Shown: positions 21,819-33,153, counted from the stretch's first letter. The stretch: 64,000 bases of DNA from Prostheceraeus crozeri (GCA_907163375.1 CAJQUW010003055.1:186001-250000), one strand, 5' to 3'. The notes: generated from the letters alone by a model not told the origin. Made by a program: numbers and translations.

Positions 21819-22203
21819 TTCCTGGCCAGAAAATCATAGATATCGAGCTTTCATCATTGGTAGGCCTATTCTATGTAGCTATATAAATGAACATTTGAAC
21901 GAATGATGTCTGGTCAGCGAAAATGAGTAGACAAAAGTAATGATACATTTCAAATATGCTTCATTAGTGGTATTTGAAAATGTTAAAACTTCATAACTTT
22001 GATCTTTGAAGTTGTTGATATGAGGCTTTTCTATCCTGTAATCATAGATCTACCCTTCAATCATTAATTTCAAGTTTTAAAAAATGTTCCTTCAATCAAT
22101 GAATCCTTTATGCTGCCACCAGACAGCTTCACTGCTCTCGATCTTGCAGCAAGTGGCAAAGCAACATTTTTAAGAATCCAAATCTCATCGCAGTGACAAG
22201 CCA

Positions 22204-22628
22204 CACTAGGTGACATTGCCACGCGTAATTACGGAACACCCCAAACATCCGTGGTTAAGGACATTCTATTCTTCTACGCGCGTACATACGCGCTGCACTA
22301 AGAGTCAGAAATCACGTGATCTGATGCCGGTAAAACATGGGGAATTGTTATGAATACGCGCGGGCGAGTGTTTATAGTTTGCGCGTCGTCTACGGTTGTC
22401 TGCGCTGCCGCTTGAACCACGGATGAACCGCTAAGCATGTTCTGTCTTCCCTGAGCATGAAATTGTGATCCTATCACATTGTTTAGCCTCTGATGCATGC
22501 AGACACATGAGACGCAAAGTCTATATAACAGGACTGCCGACAGATGTTGCAGAAATGTCACGCATAGCCGCAGATGTCTAGGGTCATGTGCAATTACGCG
22601 TAGTTTGCGCGTGGCATGTCAGCTAGTG
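22204..22628 (-). mobile_element. MITE family 1, copy C
   Basis: 425 bp, same orientation as copy B, ends CACTAGGTGACATTG and its complement with one change. Flanked by CA rather than TA, so the target site has mutated. It lies in the spacer of the fold-back element. Confidence 0.8.
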
Positions 22629-23510
22629 CATTTTGCTATGCGTCAATAACACAAATGATCAACTATAGCCTACACAACGAAGCGAAGCGCTGCTAGCTAT
22701 GGAATGGCTCAGAAATATTTTTTTCATTGGAAGTGAATTCTGTTGTTGATATCTAAAAGTCTTTTTTGACCAATGACTGGCTCTGTGAAATGGTGATAGA
22801 GTTTTTAGTATTATCAGTTGTGAATGAATGCATCGACTTTCTCGAATTTTGATTGGCTGGACGATCAAAGTCGAACCCATTGTTCTACTTTCTGCGGTTA
22901 TGAGTGATGCAACATTTGGTGAACTCTCCCTGCATCATTTCACAACAGCTATCACAACAAAACTGACTTCGATTTCTGTAATGTTACATGTAGAGCTACA
23001 GAATACCTATAAATAATAGAAAAGAATGATATCTATGATATTGTGGCCAGAAGTACATATTCAGTTTTGAAGTTTTGACATTTTCAAATACCACTAATGA
23101 AGCATATTTGAAATACATCATTACTTTTGTCTGCACATTTTCGCTTACCAGACATAATTTGTTCAAATGTTCATTTACAAATGTATATAGCTACACAGAA
23201 TAGGCCTACCAATTATGACAGCTCAATATCTATGATTTTCTGGCCAGGAGGGCATAGAAGGTTTTAAGGATATTTTGAGATTCCTCTGAGCAGGCGTAGA
23301 CAATACATATTATTTCCTATGGCTGCACTTTTTGTGTTGCCCACAGAATCCAATCAAGTATTGATTTCTGTAGAAAAATAGAATAATTGCTATGAAATTT
23401 CGATATCTATGATTTCCTGGAAAGAAGGGCATAGCAGCATCATAGGAAATGCATTTTGAAAGACCTCTAAGGAGGCGTAGCTAATGTCTGTTGTTACTTA
23501 TGGCTATCTT

Positions 23511-25800
23511 TATGGCTATCTCCAGTTTAATTTGATACTTATATCAAATTTTACTGGAACTTCTCATTTCTAGCTTATGCTGACTACTTACACTACTTAT
23601 AAAGTAGCAGTAGGTCATTTGCTACATGTCATTACGCGGCAGCCTTATATTTTTATACTCTGTTCAACATGAAAGGTGAATGACCTTTCTGAAGTCGTGT
23701 GTGATTGAATTTAGATATTATGTCTTTCTTCTACCCAACTCGGTAAATGTCAATTTCATTTACTGAATTCGTTTGGATTTAACGATGACTTCAATTCAAC
23801 AACATTTATTTATATATCTCAAACATGATTGTATTTGCCAATTTTTTAGCTTAATTTGAAAGTTTTGTCATGCTCATGTTTTACATTTGTAAACTTGTTG
23901 ATTATTTATTAATTCTTTTAGACTTCCGTGTAATATAATCGAATTCAATATTGTAACTTTGACACTTATTGTAAATATCATACTTATAAGCAGTGATGAG
24001 TACCATGCAGGGTAAGAGCGATGTATATTGACGAAATATCTCAAAACCTATATTTGAAATGTCAAAATTCGCGTTGAAGTTGTAATTCAATTATTATGAA
24101 CATCATACAATGAGAAACCTGATGTTTCATAGATTAAATTGGCGTATATGTCACTTTCCTGCGTGGTATTAGTTTTGGCCAGTAGTCCTCGCGAAAACAA
24201 TCAAACGTGATCAATATTGGCTGACAGTGTGATCTTCCCGACATCTCTTTCAAAATGCAAAGATTTTATGATACTTTGAAGGGACAAAAGTAAAAAGTCT
24301 GCTTCAAATTATTGCTAACACCTCTGAAAATTTAGAGGAAATTTTAATATCAGCTGATTTCAATTAAATAAAAGTGATAATTTCAATTTGTTGTCCAAAG
24401 TTCCATTGAATGAAAAACATCAAATTTCAAAAAGTAGCAATGCTTCTTCGATTAAATTACAAATTTCCCCTAAACAGCTTGTCATCCATGCATGGGAGTT
24501 AATCTGTCAAATAGGATGACAGATTTGATTAAACACTGAAAACTAAACTTACAATGCTGTTGGCCTAATTTGAGTGACATTTTTAAACAATCAAGTTTTT
24601 CCTCATGCACGGTAAACCTTAGAAGGCTGTTGTCGATAACCATTCATATATCAGTACAGTTATTACACAATTTCCCTTTGCAACAATTTCATTTTGAAAT
24701 GCTCATCTGTCTATGATATAGGCCTATGCGCTAGGGAACATCATTTTTGAGACTGTCACATTTATGGAATGAAGGTGTCTATAATCTGTAAAAAGTACCT
24801 CAAGTAATTCGCAATGTATGCCTCGTATTGTCATGTGTAGCATTCAAGAAGTAACAGGAAAAATACTCAAAAGAAACGGTGCTTCAAAAATATGTACGAA
24901 TTTATATCATGAAAAACTTCAAACTTCAAAAGTCGTTGGTTGCCTTTAAAAGTCTGTTGAATTATCATGAAAATGACTTAAAGACGTTACTAGAAAATAA
25001 AGTCTAAATTTGAAAATTGGCATGTAAATCATGACAAAGCATTGAAAATTGCCAAAGTTAATGTATTTTATGACAATTTGAAAAGAAAAAAAATACTTTT
25101 TTCTCGGGTGTAGAGCGGAGTCCACAGCAGAGCCTGAACACAACCGCATTATCAATCTTATGGTATCAACAAAGCAAAACTTGAAATGGGACTTATTTAC
25201 AAACAATTATCGATAACATTGATTTCAACCCCCCCCCTCATGCTGGTAGAAATTTGGTATCATCCATGATACAATATTTTGAAAAGTATTTGATCCGCAG
25301 ATGCATGCTTTATTCTCATGCGATGATGAAAATCACCCCAGCAGCCATTTATAATAGAATAATGCTTATTAATTGAAGTAGTCCTAATGAGGAATGATGG
25401 CGTTCTCCAATCCGCAAGTGTACAGATGCAATGCTACTGTAACCATTGGATTAATCAGTTCTTAAAAGAAGTCATTGGAGCTTGCTCGTGGCAACGAATT
25501 AAAATTGATCAGCTTTGGCGCAATATCTGGTAAAAATGGAAATCTTAAGATTTGTAACACTACTCATTGTTCAGACTATCTATGATACTATTAGCTAAAT
25601 GGTGCTATGGTACTAAAAGCGGTCATGAAATGGCTAAGGTAATTATAATAATAATGATGATAAGGCTACAGTAATTGTGTTTGCACAAAGCAATTTTAAA
25701 TTACAAATCAAAATTTGATAGTTAGAATAGAAATCTTGGAAATACGCCCACTTGGGAATATCATAGATTTATCAATCGAACCTCTATAAAATTTTACCGA
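23511..25800. other. Long stretch without recognised gene
   Basis: AT-rich, non-coding by inspection. Frames at 23902-24090 and 24946-25206 have no domain. A short piece near 23935-23990 (TCGAATTCAATATTG) resembles the middle of the GCACTGTAAATC element family (see 47235). Confidence 0.4.
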
Positions 25801-25807
25801 TAACTCT

Positions 25808-25940
25808 GATACATCCATGGATGCCTATATATATGAAGCACACATAAACTAGATATATTGTCTTAATTGACGCAGAATAAAATGAAATTAAATGAAATAT
25901 GGTGCTTCATATATCTAGGCGTCCATGATACATCACACTG
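25808..25940. repeat. Imperfect inverted repeat
   Basis: GATACATCCATGGATGCC ... ATGAAGCAC (25810-25845) is matched in inverse by GTGCTTCAT ... GGCGTCCATGATACATC (25900-25935). Probably a small MITE. Confidence 0.65.
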
Positions 25941-25983
25941 GGCATAGTTCTGTATAGCACCATAGATAACCTGAACAATGTAA

Positions 25984-26063
25984 TTATATGCCTATTTAGA
26001 GGTCAGCAATGATCCAACTGGAGCTCCAGTTGGATCATTGCTGACCTCTAAATAGGCATATAA
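25984..26063. repeat. Perfect 80-bp palindrome
   Basis: Forty bases left of 26023/26024 are exactly mirrored in complement on the right, with no spacer; the centre reads GGAGCTCC. The arm includes TTTAGAGGTCAGCAATGATC. Such long perfect cruciform-prone palindromes are normally unstable, so it must be young, or an assembly fold-back artefact. Confidence 0.95.
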
Positions 26064-26176
26064 ATATAACATTCTTACTGTTAATATACTATAAACTCTC
26101 AAAACAGACGTCTAATATACTGTACTGACTACAGATGCTGACAGTGGAAATAGAATAGGACAATGGTCACCATAGG

Positions 26177-26530
26177 TTAAGGAAAAGGTATATCATAAAA
26201 CAACAGGAGACCGATGAATAAAAATTGGAATAGCGGAGGTAAAACATGGAAATACAACGATGCTACTACACCGATTACAAGTGAACTATATCTGACACTA
26301 CACATGGTGGATAATGGTAAGCGTGGATAAGTGGAAAGTAGATAATGGAGGTAAACAATAGAACCACAATGACACTCTTCTACACCGAAAGCAATGAAAC
26401 TATACATACTATACCTAGGACTGCACATGGAAAATACTATTTCTTCACTTGAATTTGTTATCGCCAGTTTCTTCATCCGTCCATAATACTTCATGTAATC
26501 CCACATGTCTTCATTTGAAATACAATACAT
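26177..26530 (-). other. Imperfect tandem duplication with open frame
   Basis: Two segments of about 95 bp (around 26355-26420 and 26260-26320) share TATAGTTTCATTGCTTTCGG-like and GGTGTAGTAGCATCG-like blocks and a following ACCTCC. The 117-codon minus frame over them is hydrophobic at its end but has no recognised domain; probably not a gene. Confidence 0.35.
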
Positions 26531-26541
26531 CGACCACTACT

Positions 26542-26775
26542 TCAGCTACCGATTAAGGGATATAAAGCATAATACTGCAGTCCGTCAGTCATCAGCAGGT
26601 ACTCGTCTAGTTGTGTTTCGACCCCTAACCTGTAGTAACCTCTTATTAACATAGCACTTATGCGACTAGAAGAAGGAGAAGCATCTGGTAGGCACCATGC
26701 AGGTGTGGTAGCTTTGCTACCAAACAGCAAAATCGCTACCAAATGAAAAGCAATAAAGCATTTGGTTGCAAGCAT
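26542..26775 (-). CDS. Possible small secreted protein or first exon
   Basis: 77 residues starting MLATKCFIAFHLVAILLFGS, a textbook signal peptide (n-region Lys, about 15 hydrophobic residues, likely cleavage after SKA), then a short polar part with one Cys and a Tyr-rich end. The frame stops at 26542. It could be a complete small secreted peptide, or exon 1 of a longer gene (a GT donor in CAG|GTTAGG lies inside it). I do not recognise a family. Confidence 0.35.
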   Translation of the reverse strand: MLATKCFIAFHLVAILLFGSKATTPAWCLPDASPSSSRISAMLIRGYYRLGVETQLDEYLLMTDGLQYYALYPLIGS

Positions 26776-26779
26776 TTCA

Positions 26780-28300
26780 TCGGTTTGGCAGCGTCCAGTT
26801 TACAGTGTATACAGTGAAAATTTTTAGATGAAAAGATTCAGGTTTTTACGGAGATTACATTCCTGCAGTCCAAAAAATTATTTGAGCAGCTGTTATAAAG
26901 CTAAACTTTTGAAAATTATTCAAGTGTTTATATACTACCGAGATGAAGCCACTCTATAAGTAGCATGAAACACGTTGGATATCAAAAGGAATGAATACTT
27001 GCTAATTCGTATCTTAATTTAGCGGAAATTAAGCTGATGATCAAGAAAGTTTCATGAACTGCATTATAATGCAAATGTTCAAGGAAAAGGTGAGATCTTA
27101 TTGAGAACTTCTTGGTTTAGATGTCATGTTTTTATTCAAGTTTCAGTGCCATGATTTTATGATTCACACGGCGTGCGTCATTTCTTGAATCTGAATAGTA
27201 ATGTGGACCCATCAATATCTTTTAACGTTAACAAAGATGAGTTTCTTTGATTATGATGCTTTGCCCTGTCAGTGGCAGGCAGTTGTTTGTGATATGATCA
27301 CGCTTAAGAAAATGATCGTACAATAATGAGGCTGAGCTTTAACGTAATGGTAACCCCATCGATTTGCTGATTAAAGAAGCCATCTTGCCTCTCCAGTGTT
27401 GTCATGATTTACATTTCAGTCAATAGTGACTCTATTTTTTTTTTGATAGATGCTAATCTTTCTCTATTATAAATTTAATTTTTGAGGCTGTGCATCTTAA
27501 ATGTACAGGACCGCGCTTGGTCGGGTTTGAGCGTCCAGGATGAAGCGGTCGAAACGCGATCGTCCTGACCACGTTCCTGTTGATGACCTCATTAGAAATA
27601 GTCAAATAATTTGCATGCATATTTTGTAGAATTCTATTTCAAGTTTTAGCTTAAGGAACTAATATTAATTCTCTTACACACCTGGTAGATTTGAGATAGC
27701 GTAATCCCGCTGTGTTAGCTAGATCTGGTATTTTGATTGGAAACAGACCTGTCCTCTTATCATCTGAATGGGCAGACTGTTAAATAGAATCTTCTCAATA
27801 TATAAGTGATAAACATAATTTTGAACAGAACGACTTACTCGCCAATTCATTACACATGAGGAGAGGAGAAGCGTTGTTTGTTCTTCTAGTAAGCATTTTT
27901 TAAAATTTTTAGACATTTTAGAATATAAAACTTTTCTTTTAAATCATATTTTGTGCCTATGGAAAATTAACTGGTCATTAGCTTGCTTTTTTTAACTTTG
28001 TTACCTTGACGCACTTTGGTACGTTGAATTTTCTTTTTTCATTATTGCTGTATCATGATCAGTCATATTGGTGAAATTCTCTAGAAGAGCAGAAATTTGC
28101 ATATCTCACATGTGGAACTGGGTTTCAACTCAAGTTCATTTAATAAAATCGAAGCTGAATACACATTTGGGATTCAGTTAGTGCTGAGTTCCTGCTCTAA
28201 TTATTGCATGTCAGTAATCTATCTGAATCGCCGTTTACTTTTTTTTCTTACAACTCCTACATTTGTATGTTTGGTTGTATGCATCAATTGCTTCCACCGG
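26780..28300. other. Stretch without recognised gene
   Basis: Non-coding by inspection. A GC-richer patch at 27508-27590 (around GAGCGTCCAGGATGAAGCGG) could be structured but matches nothing I can name. Confidence 0.35.
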
Positions 28301-28667
28301 TCATCTTGTGTTTGCACTGTACACACCGTAAATCACTGGATACGAAAATTACATACAAACATATACCAAATTCACATACAACTTCAAACTAACATTTGAT
28401 ACGAGATTCTCTTGTGCTTACAGAGATCGTATGTGATTGGTATGTAGCGATACGAACTATTCTGTCTGTGATTGGATATTTTACGATGAAATACGAGTTG
28501 TTGGTATGCTTTATATACGAGACCCGATGCAAATTCATCATCATTCGTATGAACAGCTTAAAGTTACATAGAAATTATTGTTCCACACAGCTCCTATATT
28601 TGTATGTTTGGTTGTATGCAGTTATTGTTCAATTGATTCCACAGGGCATCGTGTGTTTGCACTGTGC
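28254..28667. repeat. Half-copy of the GCACTGTAAATC element inside a direct duplication
   Basis: 28315-28590 matches in inverse the right half of the 623-bp element at 47235-47857 (CACTGGATACGAAAATT, CATACAAAC, ACGAGATTCTC, TGGTATGC). It is bracketed by two direct copies of about 70 bp (TTTGTATGTTTGGTTGTATG ... GTGTTTGCACTGT) at 28254-28321 and 28590-28667. Confidence 0.65.
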
Positions 28668-29155
28668 AGAAGGCAACATGAATAATGCGGTGCAGTCTAT
28701 TAAAATTTCAAATTATGTTGAATTAAAAAATAAAAACATCATTGCAGTTGATGCGTTTTGAATATCTTGAACGTGCGAAATCAATAGATGCTGGAAAAAA
28801 GTCAAAAGAAAAGTGATATCAATGTGGATCAATCGTTGTTTACAATGAGTTGTTTACATCTTATATGGTCCACGAAAGACAATTGGAGCTGAATATTACA
28901 CAGTCTTTAGGGTCTACAATTGCTCACTACCGCCAATTTGTTATTTAGTAGTCCTCATTTATCCTACTATCAAATAATACGCGTTGTGAATGTAATATCA
29001 AACAGCATGAAAACATTTATGAACTTTCTATGATGACATCTAAATTTTGAAAGCGGCATAGAACGGAATTTAAATATGGAAACATCGGAATAAGCGTTTA
29101 ATAGCGGCATGATGTTTTGTGTTCGGTAAGGAATTCAAATGCATGCAGATCTCAC

Positions 29156-29371
29156 GGTGAATGTCTGATTGCTTTCGTTTGCAAAGAGGGATTGCACAGG
29201 CTTCCAAAGTGGCCACATCTAGATCCTCCCTCCATACAGGACACACTGGTTGAGGAATCAGGATACCTCTCCCTCTGATATGTCTGCATTGGTTGCCTTT
29301 TCCATGTAAGTTGGGAGGCATAAAATACCTTGAGGAAATAGTAAAATTCTCTAACCAATTCATTCCGATGT
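29156..29371 (-). CDS. Host exon: C-terminal half of a kringle domain
   Basis: 216-bp exon. Acceptor ATATTTCAG|ACATCGG at 29372-29373 and donor CACC|GTGAGA at 29154-29155. It reads in the phase left by the exon at 31627-31815 (phase 1) and itself ends in phase 1, as kringle modules do. Residues NQCRHIRGRG, PVCPVW and LEACAIPLCK supply the last four of six kringle cysteines; CAIPLC matches the CDIPLC signature that closes kringles. ENFTIS is a possible N-glycosylation site. Kringles are extracellular disulfide-locked binding modules (plasminogen, HGF, ROR and many invertebrate proteins). The middle of this one is longer than the usual 80-residue domain. The rest of the gene was not found. Confidence 0.75.
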
Positions 29372-29749
29372 CTGAAATATGAATAACAGATAGTTCAAAG
29401 CATAGAAAACCGATACTCCATAATCATAAAGGACACGGACATTGAATCATTATCCAGCTTTGACACCACAGAATTATATTGTTTGAACGTATCACTTTGA
29501 TAGACGTGCAAACTGATTTAATACGGTGGCACATGCAAGAACTTACTAAGCGGGCAAAAGGAAATTGTTCTACCTCTCAGAGATAGGAAAAATAGTGAGT
29601 ACGCTGTCCTTGACGTACGTTTAGGTAATATGGGACACTTAGAGATTACGTACAAAAAAGGATATTTGCATATTAGATCAATATGATTATTGTTATTCGA
29701 CAAGATCATCGACTGCTCGTATGACAAAGCCTACCAATATCAACATAAA

Positions 29750-29965
29750 TGTGATCTTTTTTGACAATTGGCCTTAAATCAACATACTGTAGACATACAT
29801 GATTGATGCTTTTTTTAACATTGTGCTGGTATGGTTTTAGTATGTAAAGCATACCACACTTGAAATAGCATACGAAAAGCATACAAATAGATACAGAAAT
29901 ATACTAAAACATATTCTGGTGTGCATCCTTCGTATGTGATTGGTATTGAGCGATTTACATTGTAG
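29750..29965. repeat. Half-copy of the GCACTGTAAATC element
   Basis: Matches in inverse the left half and middle of the element at 47235 (TGTGCTGGTATGG, AAGCATACCACACTTGAAAT, CTTCGTATGTGATTGGTAT, CGATTTACA). With 28315-28590 it has the order and orientation of one element stretched by about 1.2 kb, in which the kringle exon 29156-29371 lies. Confidence 0.65.
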
Positions 29966-30774
29966 ATTCCTAATGGTTCTATTTTAAACAGAATCAAGAG
30001 GTTTTCACAACAAGCTTTTCTTGCTTTCTCTTAATATGATAATAAGAAATTGCATTGATTTTTTTTGTTTAAGAGGAAAGTACATATTAGTTACATGAAT
30101 TAGTCGCTATTTAATGAGAAATAAGTAAGGAGTGATTTATTTCATTGCATCTCAAAGTTAACACACATTAGTCATCAAGTTTTCATTATTGCCTGATATG
30201 AATTTTTCATCGACTACGGATGTCCTATATTACCCAACGTGCAGGACATTTGGCACGTTTTACTCATTTATACTTTTATATATCTATGATTGAAGGAATC
30301 GCTCATTTCCTAAGATTTAATGAGTTGAAGACATGGTAATGATATAGGTACTCACAGAAAGCAGAAAACAGGAAAAGGTGGTGAAAAAGAATGAGCGCTT
30401 AAGTGTCCTATATTAGATAGGAGAACTTTATATCTTGATAACAGCTGTACAAATATAGTCATTTCGTCGTTATCTCCCGGTAACTCAAAATTTGCAAAGA
30501 CTATGGAAGGCGAAAGCTGAAGTCACACCAATTGTCCTCGGCGCTTGGAGCAATAACTCCAAAGTTGAAGGACTACCTCCGCAGACTACCAGGTAGCCAT
30601 GTAACTCACAAGCTGCAGAAAACAGCGCTTCTCGGAAGTGCACATATCCTCCGAATGCACCTAGGTCTCCCAGAGACCTGGTAAGTCTCCGAGACTAGGT
30701 ATGTATCACCGACTGACTATAAGTGTCGAGAGCAAAAAAATATTAACGATTGACCAAACTGCCATGCAAGATAT

Positions 30775-30850
30775 GTGCGGCTGGTAGGATTCAGCCCTGC
30801 GACCCCAAACTGTCTAGACTTGTTGCTCCACCAACTGAGCTGCGAATGGC
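30775..30850 (-). ncRNA. tRNA-like sequence (SINE head or tRNA pseudogene)
   Basis: Minus strand reads GCAGCTCAGTTGGTGGAGC, an almost perfect RNA polymerase III box A with a 4-bp D stem, then a plausible anticodon arm, and GCAGGGCTGAATCCTAC, a degenerate box B/T arm. The acceptor ends do not pair, so it is not a working tRNA. More likely a tRNA-derived SINE fragment. Confidence 0.55.
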
Positions 30851-30954
30851 TTGCATGCAAGCATGTCAATAGGCAGGATCATGTTAAACGCGATGATGAT
30901 CGAGTAAAAACACACAAGTACCATTCTTTGGAGCATAAACCAATATATTGTGCA

Positions 30955-31080
30955 CTGTAAATCATTAAGTGCTGTGTAAGTTCCAGTCTGAGTACTAAAT
31001 AAAAGAGTACTAAGATTACCGAACTTAAAATCACTGAAGTACTGAGATGCTTATTAAGTTCTGATTGAGTACTAATATGA
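30955..31080. repeat. Short tandem/dispersed GAGTACTAA repeats
   Basis: TAAGTTCCAGTCTGAGTACTAA and TTAAGTTCTGATTGAGTACT occur about 75 bp apart, with a further GAGTACTAAG between them. No gene in this stretch. Confidence 0.5.
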
Positions 31081-31626
31081 TGAAATAAAAAGGGAAGGAT
31101 AGAAAAGGCTGAAATTCTGACTCAGCTACAGCGAGGACAATGCCGATGCATCGAGCTGTGTCACTGCAATGCCGAAGCATCCTGTCACATTTAAATTCAC
31201 AACAATTCTCCATTGTATCATTCACTACTCCCTGCTAGCTTGCTTGATGACGGTCTAAGACATACTTCCTTTAATGTACTGTCAGCGTTTGCCGACTGTG
31301 CTTCAGTCCTGCCATCGATTCCTCCTCTCCTACTGTGATTTGATTTCTGCCAACGTTTACCCACTTAGACGACTGCGCTTTGAGCCTTGTGCATATTTTC
31401 TTGATCCGAATGTATTTCTGTTTAATTGCCAAAGCAGTTCTCGGATGGAGGTTCACATTGGATATTGCGGGTTAGATATGCCGCACGGCATTTTCCATTT
31501 AGTGGAGGAGCTTGTCCCATGCAACTCACTAAATGAGCACTAAAAATGAGTCTTCTACTCAAACGATTCTTTCTACAGACTTCTTTCTCTACTCTACGAA
31601 TAATGATTTATGGGAGCAATACTCAC

Positions 31627-31815
31627 AATCTACGGTGATAGTCACTTTTTCATTTCCAGTCTGGACAAGTGGCCAATCAATGACGGATCCTGAGTGGCGT
31701 TGTGAGGCTGGCAAATGGATAGTTTTCTTTGTTTTCCATGGTAAACAGGACCTTCCATATCCTGAGATAGATCTGTTTCCGCTATATGCATAACCTGTTC
31801 GATATATCAAACAAT
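31627..31815 (-). CDS. Host exon: N-terminal half of a kringle domain
   Basis: 189-bp exon. Acceptor TTCTTGTTTCAG|ATTGTTTG at 31816-31817 and donor GATT|GTGAGT at 31625-31626. It starts with two bases of a codon and ends with one, so both flanking introns are phase 1. Residues DCLIYRTGYAYSGNRSISG and GRSCLPWKTKK match the kringle opening (Cys, Gly, Tyr-x-Gly, Ser-Gly-x-x-Cys-x-x-Trp). Its phase joins the exon at 29156-29371 with no stop. Upstream exons (signal peptide, other modules) should lie at higher coordinates but I could not identify them. A plus-strand frame over the same bases has no domain. Confidence 0.75.
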
Positions 31816-32282
31816 CTGAAACAAGAAAGTAGCAGAAATATAAAGCTGATTTAATCTGCAATTCTATCATGAAGTGATCAGAAAAGACGGCATCTAATTT
31901 TAGGAACATAACATGTAAGGACAGATATCATTGGCTATATTGATTATTTTTCATTTGTGAGAAGCCGAAAACCGTCCACGTAACTCCATTCACAATCTTT
32001 CGAATCCTGGCGTACTTTGGAGGAACGAAAGAAAGAACACGTGAGAACGGTACAAGAGGTTGACGCTATGAGCTCTGAAGCTGCCTTACATGCTGCAGAT
32101 TTCAGCGGCATGAAGATAATTGACAGAGATACGAACTGGTACAGAGGGTCAACAAAGCGGCTTGGTGGTCTATAAAGTTTGTTTCCTCTAACCGAACTAA
32201 GTACAACCTCAGTGACTTCTGGTTTTCATAACTTTTTATTTGTTTTTCCTTTTCTTGATTATTACTTTCCTTGCATATCAGT
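31816..32282. other. Intron-like stretch upstream of the kringle exon
   Basis: No coding sequence recognised. Confidence 0.35.
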
Positions 32283-33153
32283 TAGTGATGCAAATGGAAA
32301 ATTTTGACGAAAATTCCAATGGAAAAATTTGAAATTTTTTTCGGTGATTGACTTTTTTCACTCATTTAATCATTATTTTTGGATACATATTGTTGTCGTT
32401 TGAAAAGATTCTGTCAGAAACTTTGAAAATATCTTAAATTCAACTGGAGACTCTCCAATTCATCTGGACATGTCTGAAATTCATTTGGGCAGATCTGAAC
32501 TAGAAATGGAAGATGTGCAGTTTGTCCTCAACGAAGATATCGGACAATATGTCAGAAATTAGAAACTATCATAGATATTCTTTTACTCATCACAGGTATC
32601 TTTAGTTTCCAAATATTTCACGAGTTTACAGTCTTTATATCTTCCACTATGGTCACTCATGAATGCTGCGTGGACTGTGTGCTTATACTTCATCACATGT
32701 TCATCAACACATGGAAAATTTGCACCACTATGATCAACGCTGCATAATAAAGTTTAACTTTCAAGCTATAAGCAAGCTCCAAAATAAATTGCACTATTTT
32801 TGCTCCAGAGCTTTCTCATTGCATGAAAATAAAACCCCTATAATAAAGCAAAGTTCACGTTATCCCAAACGGGGTCTGTGTGATAAATAAAAATACTAAC
32901 AAATTGACACAAGCCACTGGTGTCAAAGGAATGCTCAAAAATCCGAGGACGGAACTCGTGTTGCTATCAATCGCTTAAATCGAAATAATGAAGAAATCAA
33001 TAGTTTTAGACTAGTTCTATTGGAGTGTAGCTGCCTCGGCTGCGGAAGAGCACAAGTGACAGTGCCGATCATAAAAATTCAAAACTTTCAAAAATTCCAA
33101 AATATTCCGCGGAAAATATTGATTCAAAATTTTCCGGAAAATTTTCATCACTA
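32283..33153. mobile_element. Non-autonomous hAT-like transposon
   Basis: 871 bp. Ends TAGTGATGCAAATGGAAAATT and the complement of TAGTGATGAAAATTTTCCGG, close to the hAT consensus TAGGGATGAAA. Flanks ATATCAGT (32275-32282) and TTATCAGT (33154-33161) are an 8-bp target duplication with one change, the size expected for hAT. No transposase; the interior is AT-rich with a 75-codon frame of no significance. Confidence 0.72.

Larger units (their letters stand above)
18749..23510. mobile_element. Fold-back element with tandem subrepeats, interrupted twice
   Basis: The left arm is made of about 180-bp subrepeats (18749-18924, 18925-19113, 19114-19204), each with AAAAAGTGCAGCCATA, CTATGCC and ATCATAGATATCGAAATTTC, and continues at 21813-21997. 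The right arm at 23049-23508 is its inverted complement. The left arm is split by a CR1-like LINE (19205-21812). The spacer between the arms carries MITE family 1 copy C (22204-22628). No transposase is visible. The structure resembles Foldback-type transposons: long inverted arms built from repeats. Confidence 0.75.

Noticed and set aside
27508-27590. Hammerhead ribozyme
   Set aside because: GGATGAAGCGGTCGAAAC recalls the core, but CTGATGA is not intact and stems I and III could not be drawn.
30775-30850. Functional tRNA gene
   Set aside because: Acceptor-stem halves do not pair and the T loop departs from consensus.
31533-31793. Plus-strand 86-codon frame
   Set aside because: It is the shadow of the minus-strand kringle exon, which has splice sites and domain signatures.
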